Part shown: positions 8,206 to 19,370 of the stretch, one piece after another
How the letters are laid out: every line of letters starts with the position of its first letter
Position numbering within the stretch: the stretch's first letter is position 1
Source of the DNA: Allobosea sp.
Lineage (GTDB): Bacteria; Pseudomonadota; Alphaproteobacteria; Rhizobiales; Beijerinckiaceae
DNA length: 64,000 bases
Assembly (NCBI GenBank): GCA_024231975.1
Contig: JAAEQB010000120.1
Coordinates: 186,001-250,000, forward strand
Reading direction: 5' to 3'
Notes under the pieces: generated by a model
Database searches by the model: none
Seen by the model: the letters and a program-made list of their open reading frames with translations, nothing else
What the model was told of the DNA's origin: nothing
Position numbers and translations under genes: made by a program

Positions 8206-8784
8206 TCAGCCCGCCATCGCGACTTCGGCGCCGCGGCCAAGATCGGCCATCCACTGACGATAGCGCGGCTGCGCTTCGAGCTGGTGGGCATAGTGCCGAC
8301 GCAGCGCATCTGTGAGCTTCCCGCCGCGCTTCAGCTGCGCGTCGGCGAAGCCGACCATCACCGAATTCGGCCAGGCCTGCGGCCGGATCGTGCGCAGGCG
8401 GGCGAACAGGGCATCCTCGCCCTCTTCGGGATTCACCTGTGCCATCAGCGACAGCATCGCCGCGGTCGAACGCGAGATGCCCATATGGCAGTGCACCAGC
8501 AGGTGTCCTTCCTGCCGCTTCAACGCCGACTCGCGCAGCTTCGCACCGAAATCGAGGATCTCGGCGACATGGGCGTCGGTCGGGTGCACGCGGCCGTCCT
8601 GCGGCGTGATGATGTCGTGGAAGCGCAGGGTCGTGCGCTCGTGCGCCTCATAGGCCACGAAGGATTCCAGCTCCGGCAGGTCGGGATCGAGCAGCGACAG
8701 CACATGGCTGACCTTGCGCGTGCTCTGCGCCGGCAGCTCCTCGATCCCGCAGACGGTGAGCGTCGAAATGGCGATGGGCAGCAT
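8206..8784 (-). CDS. Dual-specificity/tyrosine phosphatase family protein
   Basis: A 192-residue protein with the cysteine phosphatase signature HCHMGISRS at residues 98-106, giving nucleophile Cys99 and phosphate-binding Arg105. A likely general acid Asp lies at 57-63 in RFHDIITPQDG. The size and single domain match small bacterial dual-specificity phosphatases that remove phosphate from proteins or other phosphomonoesters. The start at 8784 gives a first beta strand typical of the fold. It is transcribed alone on the minus strand; no kinase gene is adjacent. Confidence 0.85.
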   Translation of the reverse strand: MLPIAISTLTVCGIEELPAQSTRKVSHVLSLLDPDLPELESFVAYEAHERTTLRFHDIITPQDGRVHPTDAHVAEILDFGAKLRESALKRQEGHLLVHCHMGISRSTAAMLSLMAQVNPEEGEDALFARLRTIRPQAWPNSVMVGFADAQLKRGGKLTDALRRHYAHQLEAQPRYRQWMADLGRGAEVAMAG

Positions 8785-8820
8785 CGGCGTTTGTCCCTGA
8801 TCTCAGTTATTTGCTTTACC

Positions 8821-8864
8821 GCATTTTCTTCACGCGAACCGGTCCCCACTTCGCTCGAAAATGC
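8821..8864. repeat. RIME-like intergenic palindrome
   Basis: GCATTTTC (8821-8828) and GAAAATGC (8857-8864) are perfect complements enclosing an ACGCGAACCGGT core. Sequences of this form, a GCATTTTC arm with a GAACCGGT core, are widespread between genes in Hyphomicrobiales genomes. It lies in the 151-base gap between the phosphatase gene and the DHFR-like gene. No function is implied beyond the repeat family. Confidence 0.6.
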
Positions 8865-8935
8865 TCTGTAAGGCGCCGGGTTAATCCGCCCCGGCCGCCG
8901 CCGCAACCGCGATCGCCGCAACGCTGCCCTGCCCC

Positions 8936-9502
8936 TTATGGCCTGACCTCGTAGCGCAGCCACTGGATGCCCTCGCCCAGGGTCGTCGCCGCGGCAAGCG
9001 CGAGGTTGCTGCGCACGCCGCCGCTGAAGAGCCGCCCGCCGGCACCGAGCACGACCGGATAGACCATGAGGTTGTAGGCATCGACCAGCCCGGCGCGCTG
9101 CAGGCCATGGACGAGCTTCAGGCTGCCATAGACCAGGATGTCGCCGCCGGGCTGCTGCTTCAACGCCGCGATGGCGGCGAGCGCATCCCCGGCCAGGATC
9201 GAGGTACCCTGCCAGTCGGCTCTTGTCAGCGTCGTCGAGGCGACATGCTTGGGCAGCGCGTTGATCTGGTCGGCGAAGGGGCTGTCGCTCACATGCGGCC
9301 AGACTGCGGCGAAGGCGTCATAGGTCCGCCGGCCGAGCAGTAGGGAATCAGCCGCGTCGAGCTCGGCCTGCTTCAGCCTCTCGCCTTCGGGCCCGCGCGT
9401 GAACGGCCCGGTCCAGTCGCCGAGGCCGGAATTCTCCATGCCCACGGGGTCTTCGATGACGCCATCGAGCGAGATGTACTGGGTGACGACGAGCTTGCGC
9501 AT
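8936..9502 (-). CDS. Dihydrofolate reductase family protein (RibD C-terminal-like)
   Basis: A 188-residue protein opening MRKLVVTQYISLDGVIEDP, the typical start of RibD_C/YwjB-type reductase-fold proteins. LLLGRRTYDAFAAVWP near residues 55-70 and GDILVYGSLKLVHGL near 120-135 are the conserved cofactor-binding parts. The family reduces pterin- or pyrimidine-like substrates with NADPH, but individual members such as this lone gene have unknown substrates. No riboflavin genes are nearby. Confidence 0.85.
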   Translation of the reverse strand: MRKLVVTQYISLDGVIEDPVGMENSGLGDWTGPFTRGPEGERLKQAELDAADSLLLGRRTYDAFAAVWPHVSDSPFADQINALPKHVASTTLTRADWQGTSILAGDALAAIAALKQQPGGDILVYGSLKLVHGLQRAGLVDAYNLMVYPVVLGAGGRLFSGGVRSNLALAAATTLGEGIQWLRYEVRP

Positions 9503-9678
9503 GCTGTTTCTCCTGCGATCCGCCGGGCAGCACGGCGCTGCTCCTTCTGCCCTCTCGTCGAAGCAGGAGCGGCGGAATCGACAGGCTTTCGAAAAATTCT
9601 TTCCCCGGCTTTGCGCCCGTCAGCCTTGACCTTGCCATTCTCTTGGACGAAGAGGGCTTGCAAGGACCTCACCCGAAA

Positions 9679-9705
9679 CCCCGGCCTTGCGCCGGGGTTT
9701 TTATT
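9679..9705 (+). terminator. Rho-independent terminator with no gene upstream
   Basis: CCCCGGC (9679-9685) and GCCGGGG (9691-9697) form a perfect seven-pair stem with a CTTGC loop followed by TTTTTATT. The T-run fixes the direction as plus strand. The nearest plus-strand gene upstream ends at 6617 and the gene at 8936-9502 is on the other strand, so this terminator has no obvious gene to serve. The rest of the 289-base gap 9503-9791 shows no ORF of note. Confidence 0.8.
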
Positions 9706-9791
9706 CGTGCGGGCGCTTGCGTCGGCGTGCTTCCGATCGAGCGATGGGAATCCGCGCCGACCCTGTAAGTCAGCGAGAGGGAATCATCCCC

Positions 9792-11084
<1,293 letters not shown>

Positions 11085-11115
11085 CGGGCCGGGCCAACGC
11101 GGACATGTGAGGCCA

Positions 11116-12333
11116 ATGGCCGATTTCCACCCCATTCTGGCGCGTGCGATCGCCGGACTGACCGACAAGTCGCCGGAAGCGCGCCGCGCCGTCTATGACC
11201 GGGCGCGCACGGCGCTGCTCGCGCAATTGCGCAGCCTCGACCCGCCGCTTTCCGAAGCCGACATCACCCGCGAGCGGCTCTCGCTCGACGAGGCGGTATC
11301 GCGCATCGAGGCGGAGATCGCGCTCGCCGAGGCGATCGAGCCGAGCCTGCCGCCTCTGCCTCTGGACGAGCTGCCGCCTGCGCCCGCGACCCCGCCTGCG
11401 CGGCCGGAGCCGAAGCCGCGCCCGGCCGTCGCGCAGGAGTCCCCGCGCTTCGAGGAGCCGGCGAGCGCCCGTGACGAGGCCCAGCCCATCCGCCCGCGCG
11501 TCGCCCCGCCGCGCAAGCGCAGTGTCGATCCCGGCCATGTCCGCACCGCCATCGTCGGCGGCGGCGTCGCACTCGCTGTGGCGGTGATCGCCGGCGCGGC
11601 ATATTACGTCAACAAGATCGCCCCACAGGATCAGCAGGTCCGCCCGCGCGTCGAGACGCAGGCGCCACCCGCCCAGCAGGACCAGGCCGGCAAGATCAGC
11701 GAGCGCGCCGGCGGCGAGCCGACGCCGAGCCAGCCCTCCGGCCAGCGGCCGAACCAGCAGGCCGGCGCCCAACAGGGCAGCGATCTCACCGTCGCCCAGC
11801 GTGCCATCCTCTATATCGAGGTGCCCGAAAACCCGCAGCAGCCCCGCACCGTGCAGGGCCGCGTGCTCTGGCGGCTCGACAGCGACACCGCCGGTCCCGG
11901 CCGGCCGGTCGAGACGATCGTGCGCGCGACTATCGAGATCGCCGATGCCGGGCTCTCGCTCGACTTCACCATCCGGCGCAACACCGATTCCGCCTTCCCC
12001 GCCTCGCATATCATCGGCATGCGCTTCACCACCTCGGGCGAAGCCGCGAGCGATGCGATCCGCGAGGTCGGCGTGCCGCAGTTCAAGCTCGAAGAGGGCG
12101 AGCGCGGCGCGCCGCTCTCGGCGATCGCCTCGGCGCTGGGCGAGAACCTGTTCGTAGCGGCCCTCTCGAACGTCCCGGTCGAGTCCGAGCGCAATCTCGA
12201 CCTGCTGCGCAACCGCAACTGGATCGACCTGCCGATCCGCTTCAACTCGGGCCGACGCGGCATCATCACCTTCGAGAAGGGCGGCGCCGGCAGCCAGACG
12301 ATCGGCGATGCGCTGAACCGCTGGCAGGGCTGA
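11116..12333 (+). CDS. Conserved membrane-anchored protein downstream of purA
   Basis: A 405-residue protein starting MADFHPILARAIAGL, recognisable as a Hyphomicrobiales family found after purA. Residues 1-80 are helical, 85-135 are Pro- and Arg-rich, one transmembrane helix (AIVGGGVALAVAVIAGAAYYV) lies near 147-167, then a Gln/Pro-rich linker and a C-terminal beta-rich domain from about 230. The layout suggests a cytoplasmic head and a periplasmic domain on a single helix. No enzymatic motif is visible. A GTG at 11107 is an alternative start three codons upstream. Function unknown. Confidence 0.75.
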   Translation: MADFHPILARAIAGLTDKSPEARRAVYDRARTALLAQLRSLDPPLSEADITRERLSLDEAVSRIEAEIALAEAIEPSLPPLPLDELPPAPATPPARPEPKPRPAVAQESPRFEEPASARDEAQPIRPRVAPPRKRSVDPGHVRTAIVGGGVALAVAVIAGAAYYVNKIAPQDQQVRPRVETQAPPAQQDQAGKISERAGGEPTPSQPSGQRPNQQAGAQQGSDLTVAQRAILYIEVPENPQQPRTVQGRVLWRLDSDTAGPGRPVETIVRATIEIADAGLSLDFTIRRNTDSAFPASHIIGMRFTTSGEAASDAIREVGVPQFKLEEGERGAPLSAIASALGENLFVAALSNVPVESERNLDLLRNRNWIDLPIRFNSGRRGIITFEKGGAGSQTIGDALNRWQG

Positions 12334-12348
12334 GGCGGGACGGACGCC

Positions 12349-13791
12349 TCAGCGGTCCTGGTTCGATGCCAGCTGTCGCATGACCTCGGCCATGGCGGGG
12401 TCCTTGCCGGCAAGGTAGTCGGCAAAGCTCGGCGCGATGGTCACCTTCGGCCGCAGATCGCCGCCCGCCACGCCGTAGATATAGTTCAGCAGGAAGCAGG
12501 TCGTGATCTGCGACAGGCTGCAGCCATGCTCCCAATCATGGAAGGCGGTGGTGTAGCGCAGTGCGAGCTTCGCGTTCGGCAGCACGGTGCCCCCGCCCTC
12601 GCCCCAGAACCGCGAGCGGTCGCCCATCGCCTCTCCCACGATGACGGCGCGCTCTCCGGCGAAATGTTTCAGCCGCGCCGCCGTGCTGATCGCCGCGGAG
12701 AAGGTGTGTGCGCTGGTCAGGATGAAGAGCTTCCCGGACGCAGGCAGCAGCTCCGGCAGCCGGCGCGTGAAATCCGCCGTCAACGTATAGTTGCCGCCGG
12801 GATTGAAACGCAGATCGACGACGGCATTGCGAATGGGTTTCTTCGCCGCTTCGTCGAGCATCCCGGACAGATAGGCGGACAGATCGACCGGCCCCTGATC
12901 GCTCACACGGTTGATCTGGACATAGAGCAGGTCATCAGCCGGAAAATCGTGCCAGTAATTCGCGTCGAGATGCGTGAGATAGGCCGGCAAGACGACGCCG
13001 TCGAGCACATGTCGCCATCCGCTCGACCGGCCCGGCGGGCCCAGATTGTCGCTCGGCCACACAAAGCGATCGTGAGGTGGACGAGTGGCCGCCTTGGCGA
13101 CGAGCTCGACCGAACCAACGGCCCCATCCGCGAAACGCATCTCGAAGCTGCTGCCATCGGCCGCCGCGGCAAGGCCGGCGGCATGGAGCAGCTCCGGCGA
13201 GATCAGGAGGTTCGGCACGAACTCCCGGGCGAGATTGGCCGGCCCGCCGACATAGGGACGCAGCGCCTCGACCAATGCAGCGATCGGGCGCCCGTTGACG
13301 CCGAGCACTTGCCCGCCGAGAAGACGCTGCCTGTCCTCGTCGGTCGCGATCACGAACAGCCCGTCGGCGAACCAGCCGAGGCGGATCGGCATGGCGTTGA
13401 AGCCGCGATCACCCGCAAGCCCGAGCACATTGGTATGGCCGTTATCGGCCAGGGCCACGGCCTTAGCCGCAGCCAGCGCCAGGCCGGCTCGGTCGAGCTC
13501 GCCGGCGCGCAACTCGATCGCGGCAATGGCCTGGTCGAACGCCGCACGGCTTTGCGCCGTGAAACTGCGCTCGATCTCCGGCAGGCGCTGCAGATGGGCG
13601 AGGTCCTGAAGGTTCCTGTCACGCAGCGAGGCGGCCGCAGGAACATCCGCCTTCGGATAGGGCTTCAGCGTCGGATAGAGGATGAGGCCGAGCAGAATTG
13701 CGACGAGCGCGAGCAGGACCGAGACGCCAGCCAGGAACTTGAGCCCACGCTGGCGCCATGACCGCCGGGGAAGCTCACCGTCTCGTCGCAT
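12349..13791 (-). CDS. S41-like serine peptidase, membrane anchored
   Basis: A 480-residue protein with one N-terminal transmembrane helix (about 17-38, FLAGVSVLLALVAILLGLIL) and a large outer domain. VVDLRFNPGGN near residue 316 and TSAHTFSAA near 350 are the substrate-pocket and nucleophile regions of S41 (tail-specific protease) peptidases; the Ser in TFSAA is the likely nucleophile. A region around 125-170 may take the place of the PDZ domain. It is convergent with the preceding gene. Substrate unknown; other S41-fold proteins are tricorn-like, so the exact group is uncertain. Confidence 0.7.
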   Translation of the reverse strand: MRRDGELPRRSWRQRGLKFLAGVSVLLALVAILLGLILYPTLKPYPKADVPAAASLRDRNLQDLAHLQRLPEIERSFTAQSRAAFDQAIAAIELRAGELDRAGLALAAAKAVALADNGHTNVLGLAGDRGFNAMPIRLGWFADGLFVIATDEDRQRLLGGQVLGVNGRPIAALVEALRPYVGGPANLAREFVPNLLISPELLHAAGLAAAADGSSFEMRFADGAVGSVELVAKAATRPPHDRFVWPSDNLGPPGRSSGWRHVLDGVVLPAYLTHLDANYWHDFPADDLLYVQINRVSDQGPVDLSAYLSGMLDEAAKKPIRNAVVDLRFNPGGNYTLTADFTRRLPELLPASGKLFILTSAHTFSAAISTAARLKHFAGERAVIVGEAMGDRSRFWGEGGGTVLPNAKLALRYTTAFHDWEHGCSLSQITTCFLLNYIYGVAGGDLRPKVTIAPSFADYLAGKDPAMAEVMRQLASNQDR

Positions 13792-13880
13792 GGCCTGACC
13801 GGTCTCCGCCGCACGGCGCCACGCTTACCATCGATCGGGACAGATGGCGGCAGCACGCAACGGCGCCACCGCCCAAAACC

Positions 13881-15503
13881 TCAGCCCCCCGACACCTTCT
13901 GGTAGTCCTTCACATCGGAGAAGCTGATCTCCGGCGCGCGTTCGGCGTCGTATTTCAGGGTGAACTGCGACGAGGCCATGAAGACCGGGTCGCCGTCGAG
14001 GTCATCCGCCATCGATGACGGCTTGGCGGCGGTGAACTTCTGCAGAGCCGCCTTGTCCTCGCTCGAGATCCAGCGCGCGATCGCGAACTGGCAAGGCTCG
14101 AAATCGACGGGAAGCGAATACTCCGCCTCCATGCGCTCCTTGAGCACGTCGAGCTGCAGCGCGCCGACGACGCCGACGATCGCGGGGGCGCCATCATGCG
14201 GCAGGAAGAGCTGGACGACGCCCTCCTCCGCCATCTGCTGCAGCGCCTCGCGCAATTTCTTGGCCTTCATCGCGTCCTTGAGCTTGACGCGGCGCAGGAT
14301 TTCCGGGGCGAAGCTCGGCACGCCGCGGAAGACGATGTCCTCGCCCTCGGTCAGCGTGTCGCCGATGCGCAGGGAGCCATGGTTCGGCAGGCCGACGATG
14401 TCGCCGGCAAACGCCTCCTCGGCGATCGAGCGATCGCGGGCGAAGAAGAACTGCGGCGCATTGATCGGCATCGGCTTGCCGGTCCGGACGAGCTTGGCCT
14501 TCATCCCGCGCGAGAGCTTGCCCGAGCAGATCCGCATGAAGGCGATGCGGTCGCGATGGTTCGGATCCATGTTCGCCTGGATCTTGAAGACGAAGCCGGT
14601 CATCTTCGGCTCATCCGCCTCGATCGGCCGCTTGTCGGCCGCCTGCGCCCGCGGGCTAGGCGCCAGACGCCCGAGCGCGTCGATCAGGTCGCGCACGCCG
14701 TAGTCGCGCAGCGCCGCGCCGAAATAGACCGGTGTCAGATGGCCTTCGCGGAAGGCTTCGAGATCGAAGGGCTTGCAGCCCTCGCGCGCCAGGAAGACCT
14801 CCTCGCGGAAGGTGTCGGCGGCGCCATGGGGCAGCAGCTCGTCGAACAGCTTGTCGTCCTCGCCGTCGACCTTCTGGCCGGCATCGCTCTCGTCGCCCTT
14901 CTGGTTGCGGCGCAGCGTATTGGAGGCAAGATCGAGCGTGCCGACGAATTCGCGCCCGCGCCCGACCGGCCAAGTCATCGGCGCGACGTCGAGCGCCAGC
15001 GTCGTCTCGATCTCGTTGAGCAGGTCGAAGGGATCGCGCGTCTCGCGGTCGACCTTGTTGATGAAGGTGACGATCGGGATGTCCCTGAGGCGGCAGACCT
15101 CGAACAGCTTCTTGGTCCGCGCCTCGATGCCCTTGGCGGCGTCGATCACCATCACCGCGCTGTCGACCGCCGTGAGGGTCCGATAGGTATCTTCCGAGAA
15201 GTCCTCGTGGCCTGGCGTGTCGAGCAGGTTGAAGACGTGCCCGTCATATTCGAAGGTCATCACCGAGGTGACGACCGAGATGCCGCGCTGGCGCTCGATC
15301 TTCATCCAGTCGGAGGAGGTCTGGCGCCGGCCCGCCTTGGCGCGTACTTCACCGGCGAGCTGAATGGCACCGCCGAAATAGAGCAGCTTCTCGGTCAGCG
15401 TGGTCTTGCCCGCGTCCGGGTGCGAGATGATGGCGAAGGTGCGCCGGCGCGCATGGGGCGCCGCGGCCGCCGCCGCGCTGTCGATGGTCGAAAGATCGGT
15501 CAT
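13881..15503 (-). CDS. prfC: Peptide chain release factor 3
   Basis: A 540-residue translational GTPase that removes RF1/RF2 from the ribosome after termination. The P-loop SHPDAGKTT is near residue 27-35, DTPGHEDFSEDTYRTL is the G3 region near 95-110 and NKVDRE the G4 region near 150. Domains 2 and 3 follow at standard spacing. The ATG at 15503 (MTDLST) is favoured over one at 15539, because homologues begin a short distance before the HARRRTFAIISHPDAGK segment. The gene stands alone on the minus strand. Confidence 0.95.
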   Translation of the reverse strand: MTDLSTIDSAAAAAAPHARRRTFAIISHPDAGKTTLTEKLLYFGGAIQLAGEVRAKAGRRQTSSDWMKIERQRGISVVTSVMTFEYDGHVFNLLDTPGHEDFSEDTYRTLTAVDSAVMVIDAAKGIEARTKKLFEVCRLRDIPIVTFINKVDRETRDPFDLLNEIETTLALDVAPMTWPVGRGREFVGTLDLASNTLRRNQKGDESDAGQKVDGEDDKLFDELLPHGAADTFREEVFLAREGCKPFDLEAFREGHLTPVYFGAALRDYGVRDLIDALGRLAPSPRAQAADKRPIEADEPKMTGFVFKIQANMDPNHRDRIAFMRICSGKLSRGMKAKLVRTGKPMPINAPQFFFARDRSIAEEAFAGDIVGLPNHGSLRIGDTLTEGEDIVFRGVPSFAPEILRRVKLKDAMKAKKLREALQQMAEEGVVQLFLPHDGAPAIVGVVGALQLDVLKERMEAEYSLPVDFEPCQFAIARWISSEDKAALQKFTAAKPSSMADDLDGDPVFMASSQFTLKYDAERAPEISFSDVKDYQKVSGG

Positions 15504-15685
15504 GGCGTGGTCAAGACAGGATGCCGCCCCTCCTGTCAATCGGGCGTGACGTCATGGCGACGCCCCGATCTTCGTGCCTATCGCCTGTATTCCCAACGCA
15601 AATTTAACCAAACCATGCCCTTATGGGCGATGGGTCACCCGCTGCGCACCGAGACAAAGCCGCGGCCTGCCGTTTCGCGACACAG

Positions 15686-17368
15686 ATGGCCACGCTGCGC
15701 ACCATCTCGAGCCAGATCCTCGCCGCGATATCGCTTCTCGTCATCGCCGCCGCCCTCGCCATTGGCCTCGGCGTCCACAGCCTCAGCCGCTATGCCACGA
15801 TGACCAACGAGATGCAGTCGGTCACGCATCGCTCCGCCATCGCCGAGCGGATCAATGGGCTGGTCAACGCCGTCGTCATGGAATCGCGCGGGATCTACAT
15901 GAGCGAGGGCGCCATAGGAGCGGAACGCTTCGCCCCACCGCTGCTGCAGAACCTCACCGAGATCGAACTGCTGATGGCCGAGTGGCTGCCGCTGGTCGAG
16001 GTACAGGAACGGGCCGACGTCGAACTCCTCGAAGCGCGTGTCCGGGAATTCATCCAGTTCCGGCGCGAGATCGTTCGGCTCGGGCGCCAGGGCGCCACGG
16101 CTGCAGCGCGCGCAGCCGGCAATGACGATGCCAATCGCGAAAACCGCAAGGCGCTCAACGAGACGTTGAAGCGGATCGCGGGCAACTATGACAGCCGCAG
16201 TACCGCACTCGATGCCAGGCTCGCCGCCCTGCAGCGCGACAGCGTCGACCTGCAGATCAGCATCGGCAGCGCGCTGATCCTGATCGGCCTGATACTCACC
16301 TTGCTGGTCGTGCACCGGCGCGTCGCGCGCCCGCTGCAGAGGCTGGCATCGGCGATGCGCAGCCTCGCCGATGCCGAGACGATCACGGCGGTGCCGCTGG
16401 TGCAGCGTCAGGATGAGATCGGCGACATGGCGCGCGCCGTCGAGGTCTTCCGCGACCACGCCCAGGCCCGCGAGACGCTTGAAGCGGCAGCCGCGCGCGC
16501 CGAAGCCGGACGCACGGCCCGCCAGCAGCGGATCGCCGAGGTGGTCGCCGCCTTCGATGCCCGCCTCGCCGGCGCGCTGGAGACCGTCGAGACCGGTGCC
16601 CACACGCTGGAGGGCGCCGCACGAGCGGTCAGCGAGATCGCCAGCGCCCGCACCGTGCAGATCGACGGAGCGCAGAACGCCTCGCAGGACGCCTCCGACA
16701 AGGTCCAGCACGTCGCCGTCGCGGCCGAGGAACTGTCCAACTCGATCGCCGAGATCGCCGACCGCGTGACGCGTGCGAGTGCCATGGTCAGCAGTGCTGC
16801 ACGAGACGCACAGGGCGTGAGCCAGCGCGTCGACGGTCTCGCTCAGGCCTCCGAGCGCATCGTCAGTGTCATCGACCTCATCCGCGACATCGCCGAGCAG
16901 ACCAATCTGCTCGCGCTCAACGCGACGATCGAGGCTGCCCGTGCCGGCGAGAGCGGGCGCGGCTTCGCCGTCGTCGCCGCCGAGGTCAAGACCCTGGCGA
17001 GCCGGACCGCCGAGGCGACCAATGGCATCGCCAGCCAGATCGAAGCCTTCCGCGGCGAGGCCAGGGATGCCGTCGCCGCGATCGGCGCGATCGCCGCGAC
17101 GATCACCGACGTCTCGCAGCATACCGGCGCCATCGCCGCCGCGACCGAGCAGCAGAAGAGCACGACCTCGGAGATCGCCCGCAACGCCCAGGCAACCGCC
17201 GACGGCGCCGCGACCGCGGCATTTGCGCTGGTGAGCCTTGCCGCAGCCTCCGGCGAGGCGACCGGCGCCGCCTCCGACACGCTGCGCACCGCCGAGAACC
17301 TCGCCCGCGAAGCGGAGGCGTTGCGCGGCGCCGTCGCGACCTTCTTCAGCCAGATCAAGGCGGCCTGA
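15686..17368 (+). CDS. Methyl-accepting chemotaxis protein
   Basis: A 560-residue receptor. Transmembrane helix 1 is near residues 11-32, a helical periplasmic sensor follows, helix 2 is near 190-210, a HAMP domain (RRVARPLQRLASAMRSL) follows, then a long cytoplasmic coiled coil. The signalling tip is recognisable by DIAEQTNLLALNATIEAARAG and GRGFAVVAAEVKTLA near residues 400-440. It should signal through CheA/CheW encoded elsewhere. The start at 15686 gives a clean first helix; an upstream in-frame ATG at 15623 would add 21 unlikely residues. The ligand is unknown. Confidence 0.92.
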   Translation: MATLRTISSQILAAISLLVIAAALAIGLGVHSLSRYATMTNEMQSVTHRSAIAERINGLVNAVVMESRGIYMSEGAIGAERFAPPLLQNLTEIELLMAEWLPLVEVQERADVELLEARVREFIQFRREIVRLGRQGATAAARAAGNDDANRENRKALNETLKRIAGNYDSRSTALDARLAALQRDSVDLQISIGSALILIGLILTLLVVHRRVARPLQRLASAMRSLADAETITAVPLVQRQDEIGDMARAVEVFRDHAQARETLEAAAARAEAGRTARQQRIAEVVAAFDARLAGALETVETGAHTLEGAARAVSEIASARTVQIDGAQNASQDASDKVQHVAVAAEELSNSIAEIADRVTRASAMVSSAARDAQGVSQRVDGLAQASERIVSVIDLIRDIAEQTNLLALNATIEAARAGESGRGFAVVAAEVKTLASRTAEATNGIASQIEAFRGEARDAVAAIGAIAATITDVSQHTGAIAAATEQQKSTTSEIARNAQATADGAATAAFALVSLAAASGEATGAASDTLRTAENLAREAEALRGAVATFFSQIKAA

Positions 17369-17384
17369 AGCGGCCGCCCGATCG

Positions 17385-18148
17385 TCAGTTCTTCAGCCGG
17401 TAGCCCGTCTTGAAGATCCAGGCGATCACCGCGATGCAGGCGGCGAGGAAGACCAGCGTCATCGTCAGGCTGACCACGATGCCGACATCGGCCGTGCCGT
17501 TGAAGCTCCAGCGGAAGCCGCTGATCAGGTAGACGACCGGATTGACCAGCGTCAACGCCCGCCAGAACGGCGGCAGCATGTCGATCGAGTAGAACGAGCC
17601 GCCGAGGAAGGTCAGCGGCGTGATCACCAGGAGCGGGATCGCCTGCAGCTTCTCGAAGCCATCGGCCCAGACGCCGATGATGAAGCCGAACAGGCTGAAT
17701 GTCGCAGCCGTCAGGATCAGGAAGAGCAGCATCCAGACGGGGTGGGCGATCTTCAGCGGCACGAACAGAAAGGCGGTGGCGAGGATGAGCAGGCCAAGCA
17801 GCACCGATTTCGTCGCCGCCGCCGCGACATAGGCGAAGACGGCTTCCCACCAGGCCACCGGCGCCGAGAGCAGTTCGAAGATCGTTCCAACGAATTTCGG
17901 GAAATAGATCGCGAAGGAAGCGTTCGCGATGCTCTGCGTCAGCAGCGAGAGCATGATCAGGCCAGGGACGATGAAGGCGCCATAGGGCACGCCGTCGATC
18001 GCCTGCATGTGCGAGCCGATCGCCGCGCCGAAGACGACGAAATAGAGCGAGGTCGAGATCACCGGCGAAAGCACGCTCTGCAGGGGCGTGCGCCAGGTGC
18101 GGGCCATCTCGAAGCGGTAAATCGCCTTGATCGCGTGGAGATTGACGC

Positions 18149-18152
<4 letters not shown>
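17385..18152 (-). CDS. ABC-2 type transporter permease
   Basis: A 255-residue integral membrane protein with about six transmembrane helices and the ABC-2 motif LLVITPLTFLGGSFYSIDMLP near residues 175-195. It pairs with the ATPase gene at 18149-19075, whose stop codon overlaps this ATG (ATGA), which shows translational coupling. Such pairs export drugs, polysaccharide or lipid-like molecules; the substrate here is not evident. The start at 18152 is fixed by the overlap; the longer open frame to 18557 lies inside the ATPase gene. Confidence 0.9.
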
Positions 18153-19075
<923 letters not shown>

Positions 19076-19149
19076 GGGCGAACGCTATACTCGCAGCACG
19101 GCAAAGGGATGAAGCGGGATGGTGCCGTTTCGCCCTGCCGGCACGACAT

Positions 19150-19185
19150 CCCGCGAAACAAGAATGGCCGGGCAAGCCCGGCCAT
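19150..19185 (-). terminator. Hairpin terminator on the minus strand
   Basis: ATGGCCGGGC (19164-19173) and its perfect complement (19176-19185) form a ten-pair stem with a two-base spacer. Reading on the minus strand, the stem is followed by a TTCTTGTTT stretch. It lies directly after the microprotein gene at 19210-19284 and before the ABC operon, so it probably separates them. The arm also matches the right half of repeat family B at 57694-57716. Confidence 0.6.
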
Positions 19186-19209
19186 AGCAAGTCCTTCTAC
19201 CAGATCCTG

Positions 19210-19284
19210 TCAGCGCATGAAGAACCAGAGCAGGATGATGATCGGGATCGGAACGCCCACCAGCCACAGAATGATCGAACGCAT
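19210..19284 (-). CDS. 24-residue hydrophobic membrane microprotein
   Basis: A short ORF encoding a 24-residue peptide that is one transmembrane helix, opening MRSIILWLVGVPIPIII and ending LWFFMR. An AAGGGG ribosome binding site lies about ten bases upstream on the minus strand, and a terminator follows. Similar tiny membrane proteins occur in alphaproteobacteria, but no function is known to me. Its size is below the usual gene-calling limit. Confidence 0.5.
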   Translation of the reverse strand: MRSIILWLVGVPIPIIILLWFFMR

Positions 19285-19370
19285 CGACGCTAACCCCTTG
19301 ATTGTCATCGGATGAAGATGACAGGACAACGTCGTGGGGCGGGCGGCGGTTCCGCCGCCTGTCAGCGATC

